Positions 42,091 to 53,692 are shown, counted from the stretch's first letter. The stretch: 64,000 nucleotides of DNA from Hyaloperonospora brassicae (GCA_947650285.1 CANTFL010000320.1:248001-312000), one strand, 5' to 3'. Numbers and translations are program-made. Notes: generated by a model from the letters alone, not told the origin.

Positions 42091-43419
42091 CTACGCTTCT
42101 CGGCCAAGCAAGTGACGACCAAGCAGGTAGCCCGACAGCAGCACAAACGCACCCACACCATACACGAGCACCCGTGCAATAACTCGGCAAGCGATTATAT
42201 CGCCAGACGGCAAATTCCCGCGAGTTGCGTTGCGTTGGACCAGCACTGCAGCCATCTCACGAGCCTGACGATCGAACGGATCGCGTTGCCCGGCCACTTT
42301 CTCAGCGTGCGCATGACGGCGGTGCAGTGCCTTTCGCAGCGGCTCCTCGTGCCAATCGGGAACCAGCACGGGTGGTGACGCTCCCTCGCTTCCATTGACA
42401 TCCTCATCGACTTTCGCCTCGTTTTCGCCGTCGCCGAATGCGTGCGCAATACCTGCGTCGGCACTGTCTCCACCAGCGTCGTGTTGACTCGGCTCCGGCA
42501 CGACTAAGCCCGCAACATATTCAGCCTCTTCATGTTGACGTTGCATTGCCGCACGCTTTTCCTTTCCTTCCTTTGCAGCAATCATGTCGAGCACACGCTG
42601 GATCTCACCAAGCATCGAGGGGTCCACTCCCATTGTTGTCAACACCTCCTTTTCAATGCGTGCCGAGCGGTAGCTGCTGTTTTGCTCGGCAGGCGATGAC
42701 TTCAAACTCGGACGATGCGTACCCGACTGGGTGTCGGTCATCGAAGACGTCGGCGAGTCTACGCATTTGCCCGCCATTTGCTCGTTCGCCTCCATCCCCC
42801 GCTGCGGCTCGTGCTCATTCTCCACGTCTCGATCGTCCTGCGCGTTCCGCTTGTGGACCATCCCATCTACTTTATCTGCAGTCGCCTGTTGCTGCCGTAT
42901 CTCCTCGCTCTCGAGCGCATGCAAGAGATTTGACGCCAGCTCGGCCAAGAAAATCGAGGCTTCCGGCGACGCGGCCATCTCGGTCGCACATGTGATGCAC
43001 TCGCCCGTTGTCTCGATCACGCGCCGTCCGTCGTCACTCGCAAAGAAGTCTAATACCGACTGCAGCGTGGACACCATTTGCTGCGTAGCTGACTTGGTCT
43101 CGGGCGTATTGAGTGCTTGTGCGACTTTGGCTACAGTCGCCACACTGTGCAGCACAACGTCCCGACCTTTGCGCGAGACGGCCGCCCGTACAAAGTCCTG
43201 CTGCAGCTGCGTGGCACGCGCGCGGAGCTGCTGCCCCTTCTCCGCGCCAAACACACCGAGTGCGTCGGCCATGGCAGTCGTCAGCAGCCGCGTCAGGTCG
43301 CGCGCGCGCTGCGGCGTCAGCGCTTTCAGTCGATCCCATAGTAAAAAGCTCAGCACGGCTGGATTGGCTACAGACGCAGCGAGTCGAGCAGCTACGGGGT
43401 GCACGAGCGACGCGTCCAT
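42091..43419 (-). CDS. Uncharacterised tail-anchored membrane protein
   Basis: A 442-residue protein without recognised catalytic domain. The first 190 residues are an Ala/Leu-rich all-helical region (LLTTAMADALGVFGAEKGQQ, SVLDFFASDDGRRVIETTGE). The middle 150 residues are polar and probably unstructured, with a short helix (VLTTMGVDPSMLGEIQRVLD). One hydrophobic segment, VIARVLVYGVGAFVLLSGYLL, lies nine or so residues from the C-terminus, so the protein is likely tail-anchored in the ER or an organelle membrane with its bulk in the cytosol. ATG 43419 is the first true start; the frame to 43449 opens with GTG, and a CGTAG just upstream leaves open a short extra 5' exon. GC-rich codon use matches neighbouring genes. 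It is divergent to the WW gene. Confidence 0.75.
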   Translation of the reverse strand: MDASLVHPVAARLAASVANPAVLSFLLWDRLKALTPQRARDLTRLLTTAMADALGVFGAEKGQQLRARATQLQQDFVRAAVSRKGRDVVLHSVATVAKVAQALNTPETKSATQQMVSTLQSVLDFFASDDGRRVIETTGECITCATEMAASPEASIFLAELASNLLHALESEEIRQQQATADKVDGMVHKRNAQDDRDVENEHEPQRGMEANEQMAGKCVDSPTSSMTDTQSGTHRPSLKSSPAEQNSSYRSARIEKEVLTTMGVDPSMLGEIQRVLDMIAAKEGKEKRAAMQRQHEEAEYVAGLVVPEPSQHDAGGDSADAGIAHAFGDGENEAKVDEDVNGSEGASPPVLVPDWHEEPLRKALHRRHAHAEKVAGQRDPFDRQAREMAAVLVQRNATRGNLPSGDIIACRVIARVLVYGVGAFVLLSGYLLGRHLLGREA

Positions 43420-43938
43420 CCACCTACGCGCGACATGACAAACAAGCACAGACAGACGGTACCGACCACGTCAGACGGACGACAAGTGTGTGGGTGGGGG
43501 GCATGCGGCGCTTTCTCGAGCTCCATGTGAACGTACCGAACGGCGTCAAGAAGCATAGATGTGGAAATGTAGATGGGCCACGATGTGGGTGGCGTTACTT
43601 CAGTCACACTCTTGCAACACGCGTGGGCTGCCGGCGCGTCTGTGGCGTTACTTTTTACGACTGTCTGTCGGCGTCGGTTGGACAAGTCGTTCGGTCTTCT
43701 GTGCCCCGTCTGCAGTCGTTTTTCGCGAGAAAGACCCTATCGTCCCGCATGGAACATTCGATCGTCGAGGTTTGCGACAGCTCTTTTTCTCTTTTTCTCT
43801 CTCTTTTTCTTTTTTTTCTTTTTGACTTTTTTTCTGCTGCTTTTTTTATCTGGCTGTTTTTCTGAGTCCGCTTGTATCCATGTCGCTGGTCTTGTATTGA
43901 GAGCGTGTTTTCGTCAACGTGACACCCCCTCGAGACAA

Positions 43939-44777
43939 ATGGAGGCACCGCAGCGGGGCGTCCACGGCGCCACGAGCGGTACGCTGAACGAGCGCTTCAT
44001 CAAGTGCACCAACTGCCGCGTGAACGTGCCGAAAGAAGATATGCTGTCGCTGGGCACGTGCACCGTATGTAAGCGGCCGTACGAGGCCGTTGTGGCGCGG
44101 ACGGATGGCACGACCCCCGCGACTGCGACTGTCGCGTTCGACCGCAGTGGCGCACCTGCGATTGACCGCAGTACGCCGAAGCGACGGAAGCGATGGGCCG
44201 TTCTGACGTCCAAGAGAGGGCGTGTGTATTACCACAATACAGAGACGGGCGAAGACCGGTGGGACGAACCGCCAGACGTGGCCGCCGAGGCGGTCGAAGA
44301 CGCATTTGGTCCGTGCTGTGCTCTTGTGGATACTGCCAATGGCGGCAGAAGAAGAAGAGACTTTATCGGACTGACGGACTGTGGTGTGTGTGTGTGTCGG
44401 TGTTGTGTCTTGTTGTGGCAGTGCCGTTCAAGAACGATGCAGTGAAGAAGGCGGTGCTGCGTGAGCAGATGAAACTGGATGCTGCCAAGAGAGGTGTGCC
44501 GATCGAGGTCGTCGCTGCAGTGCAGCAGCGCTGGCAGCACGAAGACAGGACTGACGACCCGTTCGATCGGATGGTGGCCCGTGGAGGCGAACGCAGGAGG
44601 GAGAGCACGTTACCTGAAGCTACGAGCCCCGTGCAAAAGGCGGTGGCGTCGCCGCGGAGGGAGGAGCAGCAGCAGCAGCAAGAGCAGCACGGAGAGCAGG
44701 AACAAGAGCAGCACGGAGAGCAGGAACAAGAGCAGCAAGCGACGCGAGACGCAGCCAAATCGTGCGGTGTCATGTAA
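43939..44777 (+). CDS. WW-domain protein with a two-CxxC N-terminus and a C-terminal CaaX-like end
   Basis: A 241-residue protein from two exons (43939-44308, 44422-44777). The 113-bp intron starts GTCCGT and ends TGGCAG, and the join is in phase. Two CxxC pairs (C23/C26 and C41/C44 in FIKCTNCRVN...GTCTVCKRPY) suggest a small zinc-binding module. A WW domain follows (W86, YYHN, W108, P111), which would bind proline motifs. A helical basic region (NDAVKKAVLREQMKLDAAKR) precedes a Gln/Glu repeat tract (EQHGEQEQ units). The last four residues, CGVM, fit a CaaX box with X = Met, so farnesylation and membrane attachment are possible. No named orthologue is recognised. T-rich sequence (43785-43860) precedes the gene. 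Confidence 0.8.
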
Positions 44778-45949
44778 CTGCTGCGTTGTCGATTGCTGCG
44801 TCCAATGGCTGCTGCTCAATGTGTGTATCGTCGTCAAGTGAGCAAACACGGGGGCGTCGCTTTTTTCATCCTCGATTGGGTCTCTGTGTGTGTGTGTGTG
44901 AGAAACTGCATGTGAGACGCCTGACGCTGAGCTTTGTAGGGTCAGCTTACTCTACTCACACTGAGCGATGGAGACGTGCGCACAGACACAGAAGTAGCTG
45001 CAAAGCAGTTTGGCCGTCACACGGTTAGCACACTCATTCGTGGCTTTGGTCGTCGGACTCGCAATTCGTTGCAACTAAAACGGCATTTCGGATACTACAG
45101 CAATCGATGGAGAGATGTTCCCAATCGATTCGTTGCTACATTTCGGATAAGCGGTTTCTCGATCATCTTTGTAGGTACGTGTCGCCACGCAGGACCCCAC
45201 CTTCGCCTCAGCTCAAGAGTAATGTAAGGCACTGTATGCGGTACGAATAACACGCTGAAGTTTGGGAAGATTGAGATGTTGGCAGTGCCCTAGAGAAGTG
45301 ACGGCACTTGCTGTTGGAAAAGGAGTTGTCATAGCGGACACTCCCTTTCGGGTCGACGCCCCAGCTGCCACGTCCGGTCGTTATGGTGGGTGACTTGTGT
45401 AGGTACACTAAGTTCCAAAAGGCTCTCAGTCGTTAAGAGGAGCAGGATAGAGAATAGCGTCTGGCGCGCGTTTGAATAGGGAAGTCATAAACCATACTTT
45501 CTTTCTTTTCTACACTTGCACCGCATCCACACTGTATGTAAGGCGGACGCAGTCAGTCTGTAACGGGGTTTCCAGGAGACGTAGACTGTGTGACGATGTC
45601 GGTCATATCGCAAGGTACTACATTGACAAGGGTAATGATAAATCGCGTAAAAGCGCGAGAGGGCGAAGGCCGGCTTGACATATTGGATCAAGCTCAAGAA
45701 CGCGCGGTTTGCACTTCAGCTCGCCGTGAACCGGATCTCTTTGTACACCCTCATTCCGTAAGGGTTCGGACTCTCCGATCTTAATGAACGTCAGCTAATC
45801 GTGAAGAGGAAAAGACTGGTACTGTATTTCAAATTAAAGGAAACGTGCTGGTGGTTGACCGAGAAGAGTCAAGTCAGCAAATTCGTGGGCTACGGATATT
45901 GTAGGGTCGATTGACTCTTCACAAGTCGCCGGTTTCACATAAATTAGCC
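44778..45949. other. Spacer between the WW gene and the retrotransposon nest
   Basis: No supported gene or RNA. A GT run at about 44886-44899 and AT-rich sequence after 45000 mark the change from gene island to transposon nest. The 5' end of the LINE may reach into 45600-45950, but the frames there are too broken to call. Confidence 0.4.
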
Positions 45950-47310
45950 TACGTCATCGTAACTGGATCAAGAAAGGAATTATACCGTAAATCAATTACA
46001 GATTCAGTAAAGAATAGAGCAACGTATGCATTAGGCTTAGAAGAGCACCGTGTGTGAACGAAGGACCTAATAAATTCACTTTTGATTTTCCCGACAAAGC
46101 ACCACAGATATCGTGACGGGCGGGGTAGAGTCTCTAAAACCGGCAGTATTGAGAATCCATAAGGGTACACTGATGCACTTTCACCGTCGATTTAGACATT
46201 TGACCTAGACGATGTGGAGCAACTTGCGAGGAATCTATGAAATGAACATTTAGACCACCCGCCGAACACGAGAGGACTGTCCCAAATATGCGAAAGGAAA
46301 CCAGCATAGAATGGCGCAACCCAAGAAGGATAGAGGCAGAAAATCACCGGCGTTAGATGATGAAACGTGGTATCTGCAATTGAATCGTCAGATATCCTAG
46401 TTGCGATACAGAAGTGCAAACATGGCAAAGCTTCCGGACCGGACGAAATTGGCAATAGTTCGTACAAAGATTTCTCCGTAGAACTTGCACCCATCCTGGC
46501 GGAATCATACACCAGCTAGCTTGAGTGTGGAGTGATGCCTTGCTCCTTTGGCGAGGCCAACATTCAGTGTCTTAAGAAATCATCAACGCCTTCCCGACCG
46601 CTTGACCACCGGCCAATCGCTCTACTCAACAGGGACTACAACATTTTTATCAAAATTTTAGCCATCAGGCTTCGAGCGATGCTACCATCAGTGGTCGAAA
46701 CTTCACAAGTTGGATTTGTACTAGTTCGCAACACAGCGACTGCACTCGACATCTTTGTAGCGGCAAAGCTCGCGGGGAAGAATGACGACGACATGGAAGA
46801 TGCAATCGTCCTCTTTTTGGACTTTGCTAAGGCGTACGACACCTTGCAGCGACCCGTTTTACTATCGGTTCTTAAATGGTTGGGGTTTTCGCCAAAATTT
46901 GTCACCATCGTCTCCGCGCCCCACGCGAATACTACATGTTAGTTCATTGTCAATGACATACAATCTCGGAGTGTTGAAATGAAGTGTGGGATCCTACAAG
47001 TATGCCCAATGGCATCTTTGCTACTCATTCTCACCCAGACAGCGCGCTCAAGGGTTTTCTCAGGCGTTCAGTAATTCATGGAGAACTAATCGCTGCATCT
47101 GGAAGGGCAGAAACTATTGCTATATCTGGTTACGCCGATGACACAGCCGTTTATCGCACCCACTAACGCGAGATTCCTCAGGTGCTTGAGACAGTTGAAG
47201 CTCTTAAAAATGTATCGGGGCTGGCCATTAACAAGAGCAAGTCGATCATCGTTCAGCCAGGAGATCAGGCAACTGTGGTATAGTAGCTTGTCTCAACGTA
47301 ACAACACAAC
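45950..47310 (+). mobile_element. LINE (non-LTR) retrotransposon, reverse transcriptase part, decayed
   Basis: The plus strand carries a non-LTR reverse transcriptase in broken frames. The parts are AIQKCKHGKASGPDEI (about 46402-46449), RPIALLNRDYNIFIKILAIR (about 46612), QVGFVLVRNTA, VLFLDFAKAYDTLQRPVLLS (about 46810-46870), a degraded CGI.Q.CPMASLL block (about 46984), and GYADDTAVY with the catalytic YADD intact at 47131-47142, then VSGLAINKSKSI. Spacing and motifs fit L1-type LINEs. Upstream (45950-46400) the sequence is alignable only in shreds. The element resumes at about 48255. Confidence 0.8.
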
Positions 47311-47559
47311 AATCGCCGAGCTAGTCGGCGCAGCCGGGCTAGTACGTCGGGCATATTCCCTTCGAGGCTCGCTCCTTCGTGTTCAGTTGTGGCTCTCGCC
47401 TAGCTAAATACCTTCTACCACTCACATTCCTTTCCAGAAAAATGTATCAGCAGTTTCCGTTTCTCTAATCCTGTGACTTCGTATCAATAGGCAGACGTCG
47501 GCGTTTTCACGCATTTACAGGTCACCGGGCTCAGTATACGCCCGACTGAAAGAATTACG

Positions 47560-47800
47560 GTGTCCTTGGTTAAAGACCCACCAGCTCGTCACTTGACGAG
47601 TCTTTAGACAGTCCCGTCTATTGGGTCACCAGCTCGCCGTTCGAGATTCTTAGAGCGGTACCGTCGATTAAGTCACCGGCTCGTCGTGAGACGGGACTTA
47701 AAGCGGTACCGTCTACTGAGTCACCAGATCGCTGTGCGACGAGCCTTAAAGCGGTTCCGCCTATTGGGTTACCGGTTCACTGTGCAATGAGACTTATCTT
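47560..47800 (+). repeat. 48-bp tandem repeat, about 4.5 units
   Basis: CC(A/G)GCTCG-type cores recur at 47581, 47629, 47676, 47724 and 47772, a period of 47-48 bp. Each unit holds a CTTAAAGCGGTACCGTCTA-like block and a short inverted segment (CTCGTC/GACGAG). Confidence 0.75.
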
Positions 47801-48084
47801 TTGTTGGAAGAGATTAATGCCTACCCCGGGCCGACATAACTCTTGGTGCTTCCAATCGATACCTCTAAAAGCTATACTCCTCGAGGCTCGACAGCCGACA
47901 TAACCTAGCCCACACAGGGACTTAACCTAAAATTGTGAACGTGTCTTGACTTGGAAAATTTTACTCGGTATTGATCATCTCTTATTATCTTCCTGATTAC
48001 AAAAGGACTCTCAAGTGGTTCTTCTCATCACCCTCGTCGTCCTATACTAATACCTAGTGATATGGACTTGTCATCATCCTGCTC

Positions 48085-48205
48085 TCTCGTCGAGTCTTGG
48101 TTTGCCAAGTCTTCCCTCGTCGAGTCTTCAGTCGTCAAGTCTTGTCTCGTCGAGTATTCCCTCTCCATGTCTTCCCTCGTCGATTTTTCCCTCGTCGAGC
48201 CTTGA
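48085..48205 (+). repeat. 15-bp tandem repeat, CCCTCGTCGAGTCTT-like
   Basis: About eight imperfect 15-16-bp units close to CTCGTCGAGTCTTCC follow one another directly before the LINE reading resumes. Confidence 0.7.
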
Positions 48206-48254
48206 TTTGTCGACTTCGATGTGCTCCGGCTTCTCTCATCGGGTTCACTTCTCC

Positions 48255-49739
48255 TATAATCAAGTCAAAAGTAGGGAATACCACGTTCGGAAATTCTCTG
48301 CACCACACAACACTGGCACCGGATCACACACTCGGTCTTACGCTACTGAGCCCAACTAACCACTGCCGATATCTTGGTATTTGAGTGATCAAGGCGATTT
48401 TTCTACAATAAACTGGTACTTATGTATCCAAGTAGTATAGGCACGTTTAGCCTTGGCCCGTCAAAAAACGCACTCGGTCGAACAGAAATTCCACCTTGTT
48501 CGTGCCACTTCTGTACCTAAATTCTTATATGTTGCTCGGCACTGCTGGCCGTTGAAGGCTACTGTTCTACGAAGTAGCAAGATGATTAAAGGTTTTATCT
48601 GGAGAACTCGGGACGGCAAACGGAACAGACCTTGGGTCCCTTCTGAATAGGCATAGCTACCGACCGCCCAATAAGGGGCTTGCGGCGCCATGAATTACGA
48701 CTGAGATAATTACGATCGCTGCAAAAACGGTGGGTACATAAGCTGCTTCATCAGGCTCCTTTAATCGCCATATCGGGGATGTCTTATGGGGAGGTGGAGG
48801 CACAAAATTTACTTAAATTACCCCGATTTGATCTGGTACAGTGCCAATCCGTATTAAAACCACATTGTGGGACACTGGAGAGACCGTTGTTGGTGTATCG
48901 GTGGCTGAACATGCCCGAGGCGGGATCGCTGAGCGTGTGAGTCGGAGGGCCGAGTGTTTTTTATCCAAAGTTAAGGACACATTTGACAGCGATGGTGTCG
49001 TTGAAGTGGATGCCACCGACGTTTCAAAGACCACCTCTTTCAACGATAGGCAGAAAGAAGTGTCCCACCTCGGCCGGGTGGACACGAAATGGTTACATCA
49101 TGCTTCGCTTTTAAATCTTTCATGGCTCCTATCTCGAGATGGAGTCAGGTACGACCTCAAAAGTGCGAGTTTTGCGGCAGGAAAAGCAACTCTCGGAGAT
49201 GCCCTTACCTGGACATGGATCTGCCACGGAAAAGTGCGCTTCACTCAAGAACGGCGTACGCTACGACGGTTCATGCCGCAAAGACTCGACATTTTGCAGG
49301 CTTCTGCCACGCTTTGTTGTACAACTTTCCTGATCTACTCATCCTCCTACCTCCACCAGGGACACTTACAAAGTACATGGAGAGGCCACCCCAACATATT
49401 AGATGGGTTCTGGACCAAAGTGGCACGTAATCTACAACAAGGGATTACCGCAATCGATTACCCCGGTAAATAACATGGCGGCCTGTGACCAGGTTGCTTC
49501 TCGAGCACATATCACGCATGTACGCTTTGCTGCACACCCAACTATAACACGAATCACCCAAATATGGACAGGCACATGTCGCTGGACAACCCGTGCTCAG
49601 GCTCTAAAGAAAATTGCACCAAGGTTGCGCTACACAGCAGGGATTATCAAGCGAGACCAACGATCACAAAGCCGTGAGCACGCACTTGGAGCGACGTACG
49701 CCGTATCCGTGCCACATCTCCGTATGTATCGCAAACGCT
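48255..49739 (+). mobile_element. LINE (plus strand), region after the RT, interrupted
   Basis: After NHCRYLGI (about 48358) come degraded thumb-like sequences, then a long open stretch at 48841-49473 (TTLWDTGETVVGVSVAEHAR, SFAAGKATLGDALTW) and 49403-49747. The same block occurs on the minus strand at 51411-52097 (ATLWQTSFEIVGINAARHAR, AFALGLTYLGEAMSW), which shows that it is part of this LINE family between RT and RNase H. The segment stops at the 13-bp target duplication at 49727-49739 and continues at 52115. Confidence 0.75.
49727..49739. repeat. Left copy of 13-bp target site duplication
   Basis: TATCGCAAACGCT, identical to 52102-52114. It flanks the minus-strand LINE insertion. Confidence 0.8.
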
Positions 49740-52101
49740 ATGAGTGAGAAAGTGAGGTATATTTAGGTATGCTTACGACCTACTAATCCCGTCACCCGAC
49801 AACAAAGTTAACGGGGTGACCGCTACTTTATATACTAGGTAGCACTAGGTCTCGAACATCAGAACGCCTGCGCGCAGACTCATGTCGCGAGATTATCAGG
49901 CTCCTCGGTGTCAGTACGGGGCCCTGTATGACGAATTGTTCGGCCTGAGAGGTCTCCAACCAATGATTGACATCAGAATCGAGGAAGGTCGTGGCCTCCT
50001 GGACTAGAACGGGGTTAGAAGAAGCGTGCGCTTGAACCTAATCTCCTGTGTCCATAGCGATATTCTCTAGCCGATCCGCCATTTTGTTGTAGGTGTGATA
50101 ATGATGACCCAGCTGGAGACATGGATATCGTTAGCGATGTCGCTTGCTTCGGTGAATAACTGCACCAAGTTTTGCTCGCGTGGGGGATGTCGTGTTCGGA
50201 GTTGCGCAAGCACAAGGGCACTGTACCCAATGACATGCAGGGGTAAGTAGTCGCTGGCCTTTGCTCGCCGAAGACCGTGGACGAGCCCCCAGTATTCAGC
50301 GATATTGTTAGTAGTATCGGCAGCGGCATAGGCCACGCTCGCTGCCCAAAAAACGCATGCGGCGTGCGTCGGAACGTGGATTCGGACAATAACAGATCCA
50401 GCTCCGCCTGGCCCTGGATTTCTGCGGGATCCTCCTTTGAAGAAGAGGAGGTAGAGCACTCCTGGGCACCGTTCGATAGGACGTACGTGCAGCAAAGGAG
50501 GTTCGTCGTGGCAGAGGAGGGTATCAGCCAAGGACGAACGTACCTGCGCAAACAGTTGCCCGTCCTCCCCCATGTCGAGCTGGTAGGTTGATCCACGAAA
50601 CCTTTGAACCGACGAGTGAAAGATAGCCTTGTCCCTAGCTGTGTGAACATCCTGTGATAGAGACGGGCCTTCCATGCGGTGTAGGCGCTCGACCCAGATG
50701 GCATGAAGTGTCGTTGATACGACAAAACGCCACAGCTCTACAGCTGCCGGGAATACCGAAGCCTGAGCTCCAATCAATCTGCCCCTGTGTTTATAGATTG
50801 CTTGACAACAACCCAGGCGTTGGGCGGAAAACCTGGGAGGTCCAGTCCAAACATCCAGACATGCAAGTCATCCTCCCGCAAAGTATCAAGCCATCGCCAC
50901 CGATCAAGCAGGTATTTCTAGTGTCGACGCGCTAGGGCATGTCCAAAAGATATGTCTTGCCAGAGCTGGACCAGCATCCACACACTCAAGGACGGGGCAC
51001 GACAGATCTTGCTTTGCCCAATTCCGGAGCGGGAAACTCTTACTCTTTAGCCGATATATCGTCCAATCGTTGGTCGGAAAGGACGCACGAACGTGATCAA
51101 TAGTGAACCTTCCGATATCACGTGAAAGTTCGCCTTTGTAACCCGTTCCTCGAGAAGTCTAGTTCCTTCAATATAGCGCCGCCGGGAGATAAGCTGTTTA
51201 AGTTTCTTTCGATGTGGCCGCCACCGTCGACGACCGGCCCACAGGTGGACAGCCCGCGTGAGCATCGGATGCGCGCCAAAGTGGGCAGTAGTCCCACTGT
51301 ATGAGGACGCGGCGATATCGCACGCCGTAATCGACGAGAAAGGTTGCAACCCACATTCCATACCCGTATCAAAATGCAGGATAGATGTACCTTCACTAGT
51401 GAGAATCCAGTCATAGAATTGGTGCACCTTCATTGAGTACGAATTTAGGGACCCAGGTTCCAGCGCCCGATAGACCAGAGACGGGAAATTGTAAAAAAAG
51501 TGCGAGGCAGGAGGACCCGGAATGCCGTCTCTTTGACATTGACTGGGTCGCCATGTCACGCGTGGGACAGAACAAGACAATGCCAGTCTGCAAATTCTTC
51601 CAAGACATTGCCTCGCCAAGGTAAGTCAAACCCAGGGCAAAGGCGGCTCCGTTCAATGTGTAAGACGTACCCCGTCTATCTCGCAGCCACGTCGTATCCT
51701 TGAGCGTAGCGTGGACAAGCCATCGATGATCAAATCTCCCCGACGCCGCAACTTCAGCACGCATCCCGGCGCGCAGTCGATCATCAAGCACCCGCCGAAC
51801 ATCAACGGTGACACTACCGTCGTCATTATAGGCTACCGCAGCTCTCGATGTAAAAGAGAAGGCACGTCTGCAGACTTCCCTGACCGCGCCTTGGCGAGCG
51901 TGCCGAGCCGCATTAATTCCAACAATTTCAAAACTGGTTTGCCATAGAGTCGCTTGATATCGAGGATGCTTGTCTTCAGTCCAACAAGGCGTGATGTAAG
52001 CCGGACCCGACCCGTTCGATCGCCACAAGTAATCAACAAGTAGTAAGTCCCTCGAATAAAGAGTAGCTTCCCAATGTCCAATTGCTGTAGCTGTCATAGT
52101 T
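49740..52101 (-). mobile_element. 5'-truncated LINE copy inserted into another LINE
   Basis: On the minus strand the fragment reads from the post-RT block (52097-51411, with VSVAEHAR-like VGINAARHARQGAVREVC), through a zinc-knuckle-like HIFWTCP region (about 50950), to an RNase H domain (50777-50015; NPGPGGAGSVIVR, ADTTNNIAEYWGLVHGLRRA, ALVLAQLR). The first catalytic Asp of RNase H is replaced (FFKGGSRRNPGP instead of FFDGGSRGNPGP). The RT is missing, as in typical 5' truncation. A 13-bp duplication borders it exactly where the plus-strand LINE is split. Confidence 0.85.
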
Positions 52102-52114
52102 TATCGCAAACGCT
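52102..52114. repeat. Right copy of 13-bp target site duplication
   Basis: TATCGCAAACGCT, the same as 49727-49739. Confidence 0.8.
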
Positions 52115-53391
52115 GTAACGACTTACGTGTAACCGTTTTCCACTCTGGAACCTGTCTACGAACAACATGTCGTGTCCATCCCCCGAATTCTCTTCAACGG
52201 ACTACGCACCTGTTGTCCATCTTTTCTGGGAGTGCCCCGTCGCCAAGCGACACTGGAGGTGCATTTGCGAGGTATGGGGTAGACTCGGTCGTTTAAGGGA
52301 GGCTGGGTTACCGTACGATTTTTTCCACTAGAACTCTCACATACTTCGGAACATGCGTGGGGTATAGCTTAAGCTTTACTAAGGTGCGCGACAGGACACC
52401 GGAAGCTCGAGACGTCTGCCATGACGCTTCAAACGAGCTCTGGCGATTCGTAGTGTCGATTACATTTCACACAATATTACTGGAACGGATCAACAGGATC
52501 GGGGATCCTACAATTTCAGTGGAGAGCCAATATACGGAAGCCCAATCGAGGTTGCGCAGAGATCTCTCATGCTTCCGCACTTTCACCTACCAACCTGAAG
52601 GTGATGTATGGGAATAAGTGCTGGCTAGAGTGCGCTCAGCATTGGCAGATAAGCTTTTGCAACACAGTGAGCCTCTATTACTTCTACCACGTGCTCTACC
52701 AACCTCTGCAACGGATCTGTTTTTGCTCTTCTTCGATGGTATCTCACGGGGAAACCCCGGCCCGGAGGCTCGGGCTCCGTTATTGTACGTCTTCAAGCAC
52801 AGACACATGCCTCTACAATAGTCTGGATGGCTAGTATATCACTTGGAGCGAAGACGACAACAAGCATTCCGGCCGTATATGCTGGTTATATTCATGGACT
52901 ACGGCAGGCAAAATGCAGCGAATTTTGACCGGTGCATGTAACCGGGAACAGTGTACTAGTAATCAACACAATCCGGGGTAATCGCTCACCTCTCAAGCCG
53001 CACCTCGCAGCATTGTTACGAAAAGCACGAGCACTTGCTGACGATATCTCAATCGCCATCTGGGCTCACCATATCCGGGAATATAATAGGATTGCTGACC
53101 TTGAAGCGAGCATTGCGATGAATACCAAAGCAACTCTTCAGGTTCACGCACAAACCACCAGGAGCATCGTTTCAGACATCACCCATCACATCCATCACGA
53201 CGTCAACCACTGGCTCGAGACATCGGCCGAACTCGACAGTGGATCGGCGACTCGCAACAAGCAGAATGTCCGCGAAAGGGCATTGACTCCACAACAAATG
53301 ATGGCCAGGAGAACCGCTCTTCGCGCGGTAGCGCCCTCACCCATCATAGACAGTAACCCCCGGATAGTCAACTCTCTCTAGCAAGGGTGTT
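52115..53391 (+). mobile_element. LINE (plus strand), zinc-knuckle and RNase H part
   Basis: This continues the split LINE. HLFWECPVAKRHWRCICEVW (about 52210-52280) matches the minus-strand copy's HIFWTCP region. The RNase H follows at about 52715-53130 in broken frames, with FFDGISRGNPGP, SVLVINTIRGNRSP and ADDISIAIWAHHIREYNRIA. The C-terminal tail runs to a stop at 53379-53381. The element's 3' tail is split off by the gypsy insertion at 53392 and resumes at 58754. Confidence 0.75.
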
Positions 53392-53692
53392 TGAGGTGCC
53401 TGGGGTTCAATGCCTTGACGGAGAATACAAAAGTGATTGCATTAGGTCCTTAGTTCACACGCAAGATGCTAATCTAAGCCTTTTGGATTCCATGCATAAT
53501 TTGTCTCGATTTCAACTGGGACTAAACTCGATGGATTTCACAACGTGCTCTTAAACGGTCGGTCCGCAACCATTCTGGATCGGGATTGTACAACGTGCGC
53601 GTATACGAAGTCAACCGCAACCATTCTGGAGCGGGATTGCACACCGTGCGCGTAAGCGACGTCGAAAGTCATTCTAGAACGAGCGTATTGCA
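53392..53692 (-). repeat. 3' LTR of the minus-strand gypsy element
   Basis: On the minus strand it starts TGCAATACGCTCG after a purine-rich GGGGAGGATGAAT and ends GGCACCTCA. It is highly similar to 58454-58753. Confidence 0.85.

Larger units (their letters stand above)
47311..48254. other. Intervening non-coding segment inside the LINE
   Basis: The LINE reading is lost after the RT palm and is regained near 48255 (CRYLGI at about 48366). The roughly 900 bp between have no coding signal and hold two tandem repeat arrays. An inserted element or a local expansion is likely. I could not find clear terminal repeats or a target duplication. Confidence 0.4.

Noticed and set aside
47560..47800. Regular 48-bp repeats that could recall a CRISPR array
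   Set aside because: Units are contiguous and drift along their whole length, with no unique spacers, in a eukaryotic transposon context.
47289..48254. Solo LTR between the RT and downstream parts of the LINE
   Set aside because: TG occurs near 47289 but no matching CA end, terminal inverted repeat or 5-bp duplication was found.
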